7,674 bases of DNA, taken from contig JAFADQ010000138.1 of assembly GCA_023424725.1 (NCBI GenBank), forward strand, positions 1 through 7,674. The letters run 5' to 3'. Positions within the stretch are counted from its first letter, which is position 1, and the number at the start of each line of letters is the position of its first letter. Both the position numbers and the translations under genes were made by a program. Source of the stretch: Bacteroidota bacterium. GTDB lineage: Bacteria > Bacteroidota > Bacteroidia > Cytophagales > Hymenobacteraceae. Under the pieces are notes generated by a model. That model searched no databases. It was not told where the DNA came from and was given only the letters and a program-made list of their open reading frames with translations. Positions 1-6,083 of the stretch are shown piece by piece.

Positions 1-624
1 GCAGATACAAATTACGGCTACATTCAGTTTATAGACGAGGGCGAGCAGCCGCTTAAAAAGGTGAAGACTTTTACAGAAAAGCCTAATTTAGAGATCGCCA
101 AAATGTTTTTGCAAAGCGGCGACTTTGTCTGGAATTCGGGCATTTTTATCTGGCATGTAAAAAGTATTCTGGATGCCTTTAAGCTGCACCTGCCAGAGCT
201 TACCGAAATTTTCGACGAAGGCGCGCACACGTTCTCTACCGATCAGGAAGATGCATTTATCAATAAAGCCTACTCTCAGTGCCGCAATATTTCTATCGAT
301 TATGGAGTGATGGAGAAGGCCGGCAACGTGTATGTTATGCTAAGCGATTTTGGCTGGTCTGACCTGGGCACCTGGAACTCGCTCTACAGCATGAGCGAAA
401 AAGACGAGCATGGCAACGTTATTAACGGCAACGTGCTTACCTACGACGCATATAATTGCATTGTAAAAACCCCTCAAGGCCGGTTAGTAGTAATTCAGGG
501 CCTGGAAGAATACATTGTTGCCGAGTACGATAATGTGCTGATGATCTGCCGCCTGGAAGATGAGCAAATGGTAAAGGATTTTGTGGCCGATGTGAAGTTT
601 AAGAAAGGTCCGGAGTTTATCTGA
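1..624 (+). CDS. manC: Mannose-1-phosphate guanylyltransferase, 3' part (5' end outside window)
   Basis: This enzyme makes GDP-mannose from mannose-1-phosphate and GTP in the cytoplasm, feeding GDP-mannose, GDP-fucose or related donors into surface polysaccharides. The reading frame is open from base 1, so only the last 207 residues are present and the nucleotide-binding N-terminus is missing; the GTG at 61 is internal, not the start. Visible family motifs, numbered from the first residue in the window, are YGYI (5-8), FTEKPN (24-29, the sugar-phosphate region), WNSGIFIW (44-51), SIDYGVMEK (98-106) and DFGWSDLGTW (116-125). The protein ends soon after the nucleotidyltransferase fold with no long C-terminal cupin domain, so it is the short single-function type rather than the fused phosphomannose isomerase form. 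It lies upstream of, and in the same direction as, the sugar cassette, but a 391-base gap separates them. A guanylyltransferase for a related hexose-1-phosphate is possible but less likely. Confidence 0.88.
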   Translation, partial: ADTNYGYIQFIDEGEQPLKKVKTFTEKPNLEIAKMFLQSGDFVWNSGIFIWHVKSILDAFKLHLPELTEIFDEGAHTFSTDQEDAFINKAYSQCRNISIDYGVMEKAGNVYVMLSDFGWSDLGTWNSLYSMSEKDEHGNVINGNVLTYDAYNCIVKTPQGRLVVIQGLEEYIVAEYDNVLMICRLEDEQMVKDFVADVKFKKGPEFI

Positions 625-840
625 TCATGAATTGATGTATAAGGGTAAACATTGCATGCACCCGTAAATGTTGTTTTGAGATTAAGGTTTTGTAGAAGCA
701 TATAATGCATTATTTTGCCTGCTGATGCCCTCAAAAATGATGCTTGCAGGTTTGCCTTTTGCAACCGGTCTCTAAATAACATCTTTGTCTGCATTATCAT
801 TAAAATTAGCGGCTGTTTAATATAACTGTCGATCTTCGTA

Positions 841-874
841 TTTGGTGTTTTTAAGCCAGTTATTTTAATTTTTG
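841..874 (+). promoter_or_regulatory. Weak candidate promoter for the ATP-grasp/NeuB operon
   Basis: TTTG at 841-844 and AATTTTTG at 867-874 resemble the Bacteroidota -33 (TTTG) and -7 (TAnnTTTG) elements, the second differing by one base. The 22-base spacer is slightly longer than usual. In A+T-rich DNA such matches arise by chance, so this is only the best of several weak candidates. It would leave a leader of roughly 135 bases containing the 957-978 hairpin. Confidence 0.2.
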
Positions 875-956
875 TATGCAGCTCTGGCTATCTGCCTTAA
901 ACCGGGCCTTTATAGAACAATATTTAACCCTTATAACTCTATTAGTAAACATACAA

Positions 957-978
957 AGCCTTTTGCATTACAAAGGCT
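957..978 (+). other. Small hairpin in the leader of the ATP-grasp gene
   Basis: AGCC-T-TTTG (957-965) pairs with CAAAGGCT (971-978) to give eight base pairs with one bulged T and a five-base CATTA loop, ending 37 bases before the ATG at 1016. No T-run follows, so it is not a normal intrinsic terminator. It could be a leader RNA structure or chance. Confidence 0.3.
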
Positions 979-1015
979 CTGATTTACCTGCCGGGAGTTA
1001 AGTTTAATCTGACTT

Positions 1016-2080
1016 ATGCCAATAACCATTATTTTAACCTGCGCCGCGAGCCAGGTTGCTCCTGTCATTTCCAGGTCAATTAAATCTTATCCGGGCCAGC
1101 CTGTCCGGCTTATTGGTGTTGATATAAAGCCAAAAGAAATCTCGGTAGGGGCTTCTTTTTGCGATGATTTTTACCAGGTGCCGTTTGGTGCCGACTCTGG
1201 ATATGCGGATGCTATTACTAACATAGTGGCAAAGGAAAATGTGAAGATAATTTTTCCGGGTAGCGACGACGAAGTTTTGGCACTGGCCCGGATAAAGGAC
1301 CAACTATTAACAAAATATGGTTGCAGGGTAGTTTGTTCTGAATATGAAACTACCAAATTAGCTTCTGATAAATTAAGTATGCTTATGCATCTTAAAAAAT
1401 CAGGCGTTCATACAGGGCAATTCTCAGAAGTATCTAGCATTAAGTCTATACTAAACTTTGCTGATTTAGTAGGGTATCCTCAACTCCCTTTTATAATTAA
1501 ACCCAAAAATGGCCAGGGGTCTAAGGGCTTTAAGTTGATTAAGGCAGATATTAATGAAAAGGCGAGCTTTTTTAACTCTTCCAATTTTGAGGTGTCACTG
1601 AGCAGCATAGTATCTTATTTTGAAAAATTTCCGGAAGAAATGGCTGGTTTTTTAATGATGGAATATCTGCCGGGAGATAAATACAGTGCTGATATTCTGT
1701 TAAGAGAAGGAGAAGTGGCCCATTGCATTTTTCGCAACAGCGGCATTGCGCCTAAAACAAACCCTCCCACACAAATGGCAGATATTGTGTTTGGATCTGA
1801 CCTTACAGAATATGCAAAACAAGTAACAGAAACAAGTAAATTCGACTACTTTTTGCAACTGGAACTCGGAAGAGATAAAGAAGGGAAATTGGCGTATATA
1901 GAAACCAACCTGAGGTTAGACGCTACTTTACCCATTACAGAAGGGGCTGGCATTAATTTTTTTCATGAAATGATATCCTATTCCCTTACCGGGCAATACC
2001 TCACTACCAGCTCTAATCAGTTATCAGACAACAAGGTTAGATTTTTCAGATACTGGGAACATACCTTTATAAACGTGTAA
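1016..2080 (+). CDS. ATP-grasp ligase, CarB/PylC-like, in a sugar cassette
   Basis: This is a 354-residue ATP-grasp enzyme, a family that activates a carboxylate with ATP as an acyl-phosphate and joins it to an amine or other nucleophile. The N-terminus (about 3-35) looks like the pre-ATP-grasp nucleotide-fold strand and helix, followed by PGSDDE (81-86). The ATP-grasp core shows the glycine-rich loop IIKPKNGQGSKGF (160-172), the adenine/ribose segment EYLPGDKYSADIL (216-228) and the metal-binding segment ETNLRLDAT (296-304, with E296, N298 and R300). No second domain is present. The substrate cannot be read from sequence. Next to NeuB, an acyltransferase and a deacetylase, a plausible job is attaching an amino acid or other acid to a free amine on the sugar, which is inference. 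The stop lies 9 bases before the NeuB start. The gene is A+T-rich (38% G+C over 1501-1680), and its ATG has no Shine-Dalgarno sequence at normal spacing. Confidence 0.85.
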   Translation: MPITIILTCAASQVAPVISRSIKSYPGQPVRLIGVDIKPKEISVGASFCDDFYQVPFGADSGYADAITNIVAKENVKIIFPGSDDEVLALARIKDQLLTKYGCRVVCSEYETTKLASDKLSMLMHLKKSGVHTGQFSEVSSIKSILNFADLVGYPQLPFIIKPKNGQGSKGFKLIKADINEKASFFNSSNFEVSLSSIVSYFEKFPEEMAGFLMMEYLPGDKYSADILLREGEVAHCIFRNSGIAPKTNPPTQMADIVFGSDLTEYAKQVTETSKFDYFLQLELGRDKEGKLAYIETNLRLDATLPITEGAGINFFHEMISYSLTGQYLTTSSNQLSDNKVRFFRYWEHTFINV

Positions 2081-2089
2081 GCAGTTGTA

Positions 2090-3088
2090 ATGATTAATTT
2101 CAGACAAGATTATTGCTTAATAATTGCTGAGATTGGGATAAACCACAACGGTGATCTAAATCTTGCTTTTGAAATGATAGATGCCGCGGCCAAGGCAGGT
2201 GCAGATATTGTGAAATTCCAGAATATTTCGGAAGAAACCGGATTTAATTATGCCGACAAGAACAACGAAATATATGAGGCAATTAAGAAATACTCATTAC
2301 ACGATAGCGATTATGTAAAACTTAAACAGCGGTGCTTAGAAAAGAAGGTTCTGTTTATGTCGTCTGCTGCAGATGTGCCGGCGGCCAGGTTTTTAACAAA
2401 TCTTGGGGTGCCCGGAGTAAAAGTTAGCTCCGGTAATTTTACCAACTTCCACCTGCTTAAAGAGATAGGCAAAACAAAAGGGCTTCCGCTTATTATTTCT
2501 ACCGGCACCTCTACCACAGAAGAGCGGGATGAGGTAGTAGCATATATTCGTAAATTGGGTATAGAAAAGTTCGCGCTTACTTATTGCGTTTCTGAGTATC
2601 CGGCTAAGCTGGAAAACATAAACCTTGAGGTGATGACGCAAATGGCCGAAAGATATAAAGTGCCCGTTGGTTTTTCTGATCATACAGAGGGTATCATTAC
2701 CTCTCTATTGGCACGGGCAAAAGGCGCCTGCGTAATAGAGAAGCATTTTACCCTCGATAAAAACATGGACGGCCCGGATCATGGCTTTTCTCTTACCCCC
2801 GATGAGCTGAAAGCACTGGCAAAGGGAGTTCGCGATATCGAAAAGGTGCTGTTTGCGCCTAAACTTGTAAATGCGGGAGAAGTTAGTTCAAAAGGCCTGA
2901 TACGCAGATCTATGTACTTTATGAAAAACTTACCCAAAGGCACTGTTTTAGAATTTGATGATATAGCCGCGAAACGCCCGTTTAAAGAAAAGGGAATAAG
3001 CCCGATGGCTTTTGAAGAAATTATCGGAAAGCAGGTTAATACCTCTGTTGTTGTAGATCAGCTTGTTACTAAAGATTTACTGCAGTAA
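2090..3088 (+). CDS. NeuB-family nonulosonic acid synthase (sialic-acid-synthase-like) with SAF domain
   Basis: NeuB enzymes condense phosphoenolpyruvate with an N-acyl hexosamine to give a nine-carbon 2-keto acid (sialic, legionaminic or pseudaminic acid). The 332-residue length is typical. The TIM-barrel part shows AEIGINHNG (13-21), KFQ (42-44), KVSSGN (111-116), ISTGTST (136-142), CVSEYP (166-171), VGFSDHTEGI (193-202), EKHFTLD (217-223) and GPDHGFSL (228-235). H198 and H219 sit at the spacing of the metal-binding histidines of meningococcal NeuB, and D230 matches its substrate aspartate. The C-terminal antifreeze-like SAF domain (about 272-332) begins RRSMYF, contains KRPF and IIGK, and appears complete. 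Unusual points are MSSAAD (90-95) where STPFD is typical, and LTYC (163-166) where LLHC is common. The exact sugar product is not predictable, so no symbol is given. The gene follows the ATP-grasp gene by 9 bases, and its TAA overlaps the next ATG (TAATG). Confidence 0.92.
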   Translation: MINFRQDYCLIIAEIGINHNGDLNLAFEMIDAAAKAGADIVKFQNISEETGFNYADKNNEIYEAIKKYSLHDSDYVKLKQRCLEKKVLFMSSAADVPAARFLTNLGVPGVKVSSGNFTNFHLLKEIGKTKGLPLIISTGTSTTEERDEVVAYIRKLGIEKFALTYCVSEYPAKLENINLEVMTQMAERYKVPVGFSDHTEGIITSLLARAKGACVIEKHFTLDKNMDGPDHGFSLTPDELKALAKGVRDIEKVLFAPKLVNAGEVSSKGLIRRSMYFMKNLPKGTVLEFDDIAAKRPFKEKGISPMAFEEIIGKQVNTSVVVDQLVTKDLLQ

Positions 3089-3612
3089 TGATTAAGTATA
3101 ATGAGGGTTGGGGCTGGCTGATAAAAATCTTAAATGCTTTAGCTCCTCCAATCGATTTTGGATCGAGGTGGCGCGGAAATGTTTACCGGCCATTTCTTAA
3201 ATCCTGCGGCGCAAGGTTTATGGTGCCCTGGCGAACCTTAATATTTAATCCTAATAAATTAAGCGTTGGCGACAACGTATACCTTGGCTACAATAGCTAT
3301 TTCGGCCAGGGAGAAATAGAAATTCATGATAATGTTCTAATCGGGCCGTTTGTGTCTGTTACGGCCAGCAATCATGTAATTGGCGACGATGGTTCTTTCA
3401 GAAACGCAGGATATGCCGAAAAGAAAATATTAATTAAATCAAATTCCTGGATTGGCGCTCATGTATGTATTATGGCCGGAGTTACTATTGGCGAAGGGGC
3501 TATTGTGGCCGCGGGAAGCATTGTAACCAAAAATGTTCCGGATTTTACCGTAGTAGCCGGTGCGCCTGCGCGGGTAATTAAACATATTAAGGATGGAGAT
3601 TTTTCGGGATAA
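3088..3612 (+). CDS. Left-handed beta-helix (hexapeptide) acyltransferase
   Basis: This 174-residue protein belongs to the CatB/Maa/WcaF-like acyltransferases, which move an acetyl or other acyl group from a CoA donor to a hydroxyl or amine on a sugar, usually as cytoplasmic trimers. Hexapeptide repeats form the coil at about 58-90 (LSVGDNVYLG, IEIHDNVLIG) and 115-145 (IKSNSWIGAHVCIMAGVTIG). N95-H96 in TASNHVIGD sits in the loop that carries the catalytic histidine in this family. The C-terminal TVVAGAPARVIK (154-165) is the usual end of the fold. The N-terminal 30 residues are aromatic and basic, but too short and polar for a membrane anchor. The ATG shares its A with the NeuB stop codon, and the 3' end overlaps the deacetylase gene by 20 bases, so the three are probably translationally coupled. 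O-acetylation or N-acylation of the NeuB product or its precursor is likely but inferred. Confidence 0.88.
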   Translation: MIKYNEGWGWLIKILNALAPPIDFGSRWRGNVYRPFLKSCGARFMVPWRTLIFNPNKLSVGDNVYLGYNSYFGQGEIEIHDNVLIGPFVSVTASNHVIGDDGSFRNAGYAEKKILIKSNSWIGAHVCIMAGVTIGEGAIVAAGSIVTKNVPDFTVVAGAPARVIKHIKDGDFSG

Positions 3613-4300
3613 GAGAATAATGCTGGTGGTGGCCCATCCGGACGATGAGCTACTGGGCCCCGGCGCCTCTATGCATAGGTTAATTAATGAGTTTAATGTA
3701 ACCGCTCATGTAGTTATTTTAGGAGAAGGCATTACATCCAGAGCTCAAAAGCGCAATACAGAAAGCTGGAAAGCAGAGTTAGAGCACCATAAAAAAAATA
3801 TTTTTGAAGCGCAGAAAGCAATTGGCTTTCAATCTGTTTCAACGTATGATTTTCCTGATAACCGCTTCGATTCGGTAGATCTGCTCGATATAATAAAGGT
3901 AGTAGAGGCCGAAAAATTATCTTTTGCCCCGGATATTATCTTTACCCATCATGGCGGCGATGTTAATATAGACCACCAGCGAGTGTTTGAGGCGGTAATT
4001 ACAGCATGCAGGCCAATGCAGGAAGAAAAAGTGCAAACAATTATTGCCTTCGAAACCCCATCTGGTACCGAGTGGCGTGCATCTACAGATCCGAGGCATT
4101 TTATACCCAATTTATTTATTGAGGTATCGGAGCAAAACCTGAGCGCAAAAATTAAAGGAATGGAAAGTTATGAATTCGAGAAAAGGGCATTCCCACATCC
4201 ACGCTCGCCAGAAGCGTTAAAAATTCTGGCCCAGCGCTGGGGTGTTGTAACAGGAAAGCCGTTTGCCGAAGCTTTTACGGTTGTGCGATCGATTTTATAA
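3593..4300 (+). CDS. PIG-L/LmbE-family zinc-dependent deacetylase
   Basis: This 235-residue protein is a PIG-L (LmbE, COG2120-type) enzyme; the family hydrolyses N-acetyl groups from amino sugars using one zinc ion. The signature AHPDDE (14-19) supplies the zinc ligands H15 and D18 and the catalytic base D17. The third ligand is H128 in GGDVNIDH (121-128). Near the C-terminus, HPRSPEAL (202-209) and PFAEAF (223-228) match forms often found in polysaccharide loci. The ATG at 3593 lies 20 bases inside the acyltransferase gene. An in-frame ATG at 3620 lies after the acyltransferase stop and is preceded by AAGAGA, but it would trim the first strand (RIMLVV) to MLVV. I prefer 3593, though either is possible. 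Paired with an acyltransferase and an ATP-grasp ligase, it probably exposes a sugar amine that is then modified again (inference). Confidence 0.9.
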   Translation: MEIFRDKRIMLVVAHPDDELLGPGASMHRLINEFNVTAHVVILGEGITSRAQKRNTESWKAELEHHKKNIFEAQKAIGFQSVSTYDFPDNRFDSVDLLDIIKVVEAEKLSFAPDIIFTHHGGDVNIDHQRVFEAVITACRPMQEEKVQTIIAFETPSGTEWRASTDPRHFIPNLFIEVSEQNLSAKIKGMESYEFEKRAFPHPRSPEALKILAQRWGVVTGKPFAEAFTVVRSIL

Positions 4301-4347
4301 ACCAGACATTGTAACCACCACCTTTAAAATTTATAGATAATTCCTCT

Positions 4348-4355
4348 TATTTTTA
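4348..4355 (+). promoter_or_regulatory. Possible -7 element before the methyltransferase gene
   Basis: TATTTTTA matches TAnnTTTG at all but the last base and lies 15 bases before the ATG at 4371. A TTTA at 4323-4326, 21 bases upstream, is a one-mismatch partner for the -33 element. The 70-base gap holds no terminator-like hairpin, so read-through from the upstream operon is equally possible. Confidence 0.25.
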
Positions 4356-4370
4356 CGTATATCTCTCCCA

Positions 4371-5147
4371 ATGAAGTTTGAAGAAGTTAAAAAGCATGTT
4401 GATGGAATTCCGTTTATTCATCCAAGAAATGCAGAGATATTATACAACTTCATTGTAGAAAACAAGATCACAAAAGTGCTGGAGTTGGGCATAGCGCATG
4501 GCACGGCCTCGTGTTATATTGCAGCCGCTCTGGACGAGATTGGCGGCGGCGAGCTGGTTTGCGTAGACCTGGAAGAAGCCCGGAACGAATTTAAACCCGG
4601 CATAGAGGAGCTTCTGCAGAAAACCGGCTTAGAAAAATACGTTACCGTAATACGTGAAAAAACCGGCTACAACTGGTTTCTTCGCAACGAAATACGCAAA
4701 CGCTCTAACGAGTATAACTGCACGCCTTACTACGATTTGTGCATAATAGATGGGCCAAAAAACTGGACCATAGACGGCGCCGCTTTTTTCATGGCCGATA
4801 AGCTGCTGAAAGACAACGCCTGGATTATTTTTGACGATTACCGCTGGACGTACGCCGAATCGGAAAGGGGAGGAGCCAGCGCTACAGATGGTGTAACACA
4901 CCGGAATTTATCGGAAGAAGAAATAAATACGCCGCAAATAAAAGAGGTTTTTCATTTGCTGGTGATGCAGCACCCCAATTACCACAATTTTAAGATTCAC
5001 GGCGTTGGCGATTGGGCCTGGGCGCAGAAAACTCTCGCAGGAGCCGCCAGCAAGCAGATCACTATAGATTATAATGTAACTTATAAAGATCTGTTCGGGC
5101 GTGTTTTCAGGATGGCGAATAGCATTTTCAAATTCCGGAAAGTATAA
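4371..5147 (+). CDS. Class I SAM-dependent methyltransferase (Methyltransf_24/CmcI-like)
   Basis: This 258-residue protein has a Rossmann-fold methyltransferase core. Motif I is VLELGIAHGT (36-45), which binds S-adenosylmethionine. The acidic end of the second strand is VCVDLEE (63-69). The fourth-strand segment CIIDGPKNW (124-132) and the following IIFDDYRW (152-159) are typical of the Methyltransf_24 group, where such acidic residues commonly hold a metal. Members of this group methylate small molecules or sugar hydroxyls, often in antibiotic or polysaccharide clusters. Its place just after the NeuB/acyltransferase/deacetylase run, in the same direction, suggests O-methylation of a glycan sugar, but the substrate is not visible. 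It is 70 bases downstream of the deacetylase gene, so it may be read from the same transcript or from its own weak promoter. A strong terminator begins at its stop codon. Confidence 0.85.
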   Translation: MKFEEVKKHVDGIPFIHPRNAEILYNFIVENKITKVLELGIAHGTASCYIAAALDEIGGGELVCVDLEEARNEFKPGIEELLQKTGLEKYVTVIREKTGYNWFLRNEIRKRSNEYNCTPYYDLCIIDGPKNWTIDGAAFFMADKLLKDNAWIIFDDYRWTYAESERGGASATDGVTHRNLSEEEINTPQIKEVFHLLVMQHPNYHNFKIHGVGDWAWAQKTLAGAASKQITIDYNVTYKDLFGRVFRMANSIFKFRKV

Positions 5148-5194
5148 AAAATAAGCTGCGATGCCCTGTTTTTTGGCCTTCGCAGCTTATTTTT
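5147..5194. terminator. Strong bidirectional intrinsic terminator between convergent operons
   Basis: Bases 5147-5161 and 5180-5194 form a perfect 15-bp stem (AATAAGCTGCGA pairs with TCGCAGCTTATT, extended by A/T pairs), with an 18-base loop that can close further through GCC/GGC. The A-run on the left and T-run on the right make it work on both strands: it ends the methyltransferase transcript on + and the rlmB transcript on -. Its first base is the last base of the methyltransferase stop codon. Confidence 0.92.
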
Positions 5195-5276
5195 ATTTCC
5201 GGCTTTTCTGTACTTCTCTGGTAAGTTTAGGTAGAATTTATTACGCTTGCCACAATCTAATCCTTGCACTCAATTG

Positions 5277-6083
5277 TTATCTCCGTTGGCGGGTTACTTC
5301 GTATAATACAATTCCGGCTGCTACCGATACGTTTAGCGAAGTAATAGGGCCGCTAATTGGTATTTTCAATTTCTGGTCGGCAATTTTAAGATATTCCGGC
5401 GAGATGCCGTCTTCTTCGCTGCCCATTAAAATAGCTGTGGGGCCCGAAAAGTCGGCCGTTTCAGACCAAAGCACATCGTCTGTTTTTTCGGTACAAGCTA
5501 CAATCTGCACGCCCGAGCCCTGCAAATAGCGCAAGGTTTGTTTTAGATTTGCTTCGCGGCAAACCGGCAAGGTGTGCAAGGCTCCGGCAGATGTTTTTAT
5601 GGCATCGCCGTTAATTTGCGCACCGCCACGGCTTGGTATAATAAGGGCATCGGCTCCCATGCAGGCAGCGCTCCGGGCAATGGCTCCAAAATTCCGCACA
5701 TCGGTAATGCGGTCTAAAATAACCAACAGCGGGGTTTTGCCTTCTTCAAATAATCTTATTACAATTTCCTGCAGCGGCTGGTATTGCACCAACGACAGAT
5801 AGGCCACAACGCCCTGATGATTTTTGCGGGTAAGCTTGTTTAGCTTTTCTAAAGGCACCTGTACCACCGGCACTTCTGCTTTGTGAGCCAGCTCAGATAA
5901 TTCTTTTAAAACCGCCGCCTGCAGGTTTTTTTGCAGGTAGATTTTTTCTATATCTTTTCCGGCTTCCAGGGCTTCCATAATGGGCCGCATACCAAAAATA
6001 AGGGTGTTTGTATCTTCTGGTTCGCGGAAAGAGGGGCGGCTGGTGCGGCTACCGCTCAGGGGTCTATAATTCCTTTTCTCCAT
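5277..6083 (-). CDS. rlmB: TrmH/SpoU-family 23S rRNA 2'-O-methyltransferase, RlmB type
   Basis: RlmB methylates the 2'-hydroxyl of G2251 in the 23S rRNA P-loop using S-adenosylmethionine. The 268-residue protein has a basic, disordered-looking start (1-25), then the substrate-binding domain starting IFGMRPIMEALEAG (29-42) and containing NHQGVVAYL (88-96). The knotted SPOUT domain carries the three family motifs: motif 1 DRITDVRNFGAIARSA (124-139, with N131 and R137), motif 2 ILMGSEEDGI (218-227) and motif 3 IPISGPITSLNVSVAAGI (241-258). All three look intact. The ATG at 6083 overlaps the end of the GWxTD gene by 28 bases. The next Met (residue 32) would cut into the first domain, so 6083 is preferred. 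Downstream it ends 83 bases from the shared terminator stem. A related tRNA or rRNA target for a TrmH paralogue cannot be excluded. Confidence 0.9.
   Translation of the reverse strand: MEKRNYRPLSGSRTSRPSFREPEDTNTLIFGMRPIMEALEAGKDIEKIYLQKNLQAAVLKELSELAHKAEVPVVQVPLEKLNKLTRKNHQGVVAYLSLVQYQPLQEIVIRLFEEGKTPLLVILDRITDVRNFGAIARSAACMGADALIIPSRGGAQINGDAIKTSAGALHTLPVCREANLKQTLRYLQGSGVQIVACTEKTDDVLWSETADFSGPTAILMGSEEDGISPEYLKIADQKLKIPISGPITSLNVSVAAGIVLYEVTRQRR

Larger units (their letters stand above)
625..1015. other. 391-base non-coding gap before the sugar cassette
   Basis: No convincing gene lies here; the only long open frame (minus strand, reaching into the preceding gene) is antisense to that gene and resembles nothing. 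The stretch is A+T-rich and holds several weak inverted repeats: AACATT/AATGTT (648-653 with 667-672) around the palindrome TGCATGCA (653-660), CCTGC/GCAGG (718-722 with 746-750), and the better hairpin at 957-978. None has the G+C-rich stem plus T-run of a clear terminator. Near matches to the Bacteroidota -7 element occur at 710-717 and 867-874. The promoter for the cassette is probably here, but I cannot fix its position. Confidence 0.6.

Noticed and set aside
61..624. GTG at 61 as the true start of the guanylyltransferase
   Set aside because: The frame is open to base 1 and encodes the conserved YGYI segment upstream, so the gene is cut by the window edge.
648..672. Inverted repeat AACATT/AATGTT after manC as a terminator
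   Set aside because: The six-pair stem is A+T-only apart from one G-C pair, with a 13-base loop and only GTTTT after it; too weak to call.
718..750. Inverted repeat CCTGC/GCAGG with direct repeat TGATGC inside
   Set aside because: Five base pairs across a 23-base loop is within chance for a region of this length.
495..800. 101-residue minus-strand open frame over the end of manC and the gap
   Set aside because: It is largely antisense to a well-supported gene, shows no family motif, and has no promoter or start signal in its favour.
3088..3150. N-terminal aromatic stretch of the acyltransferase as a membrane anchor
   Set aside because: The hydrophobic run is short and broken by charged residues, and the family is normally soluble.
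5161..5529. 122-residue plus-strand open frame in the convergent region
   Set aside because: It runs through the terminator and then antisense to rlmB. The composition is low-complexity antisense type and there is no recognisable domain.
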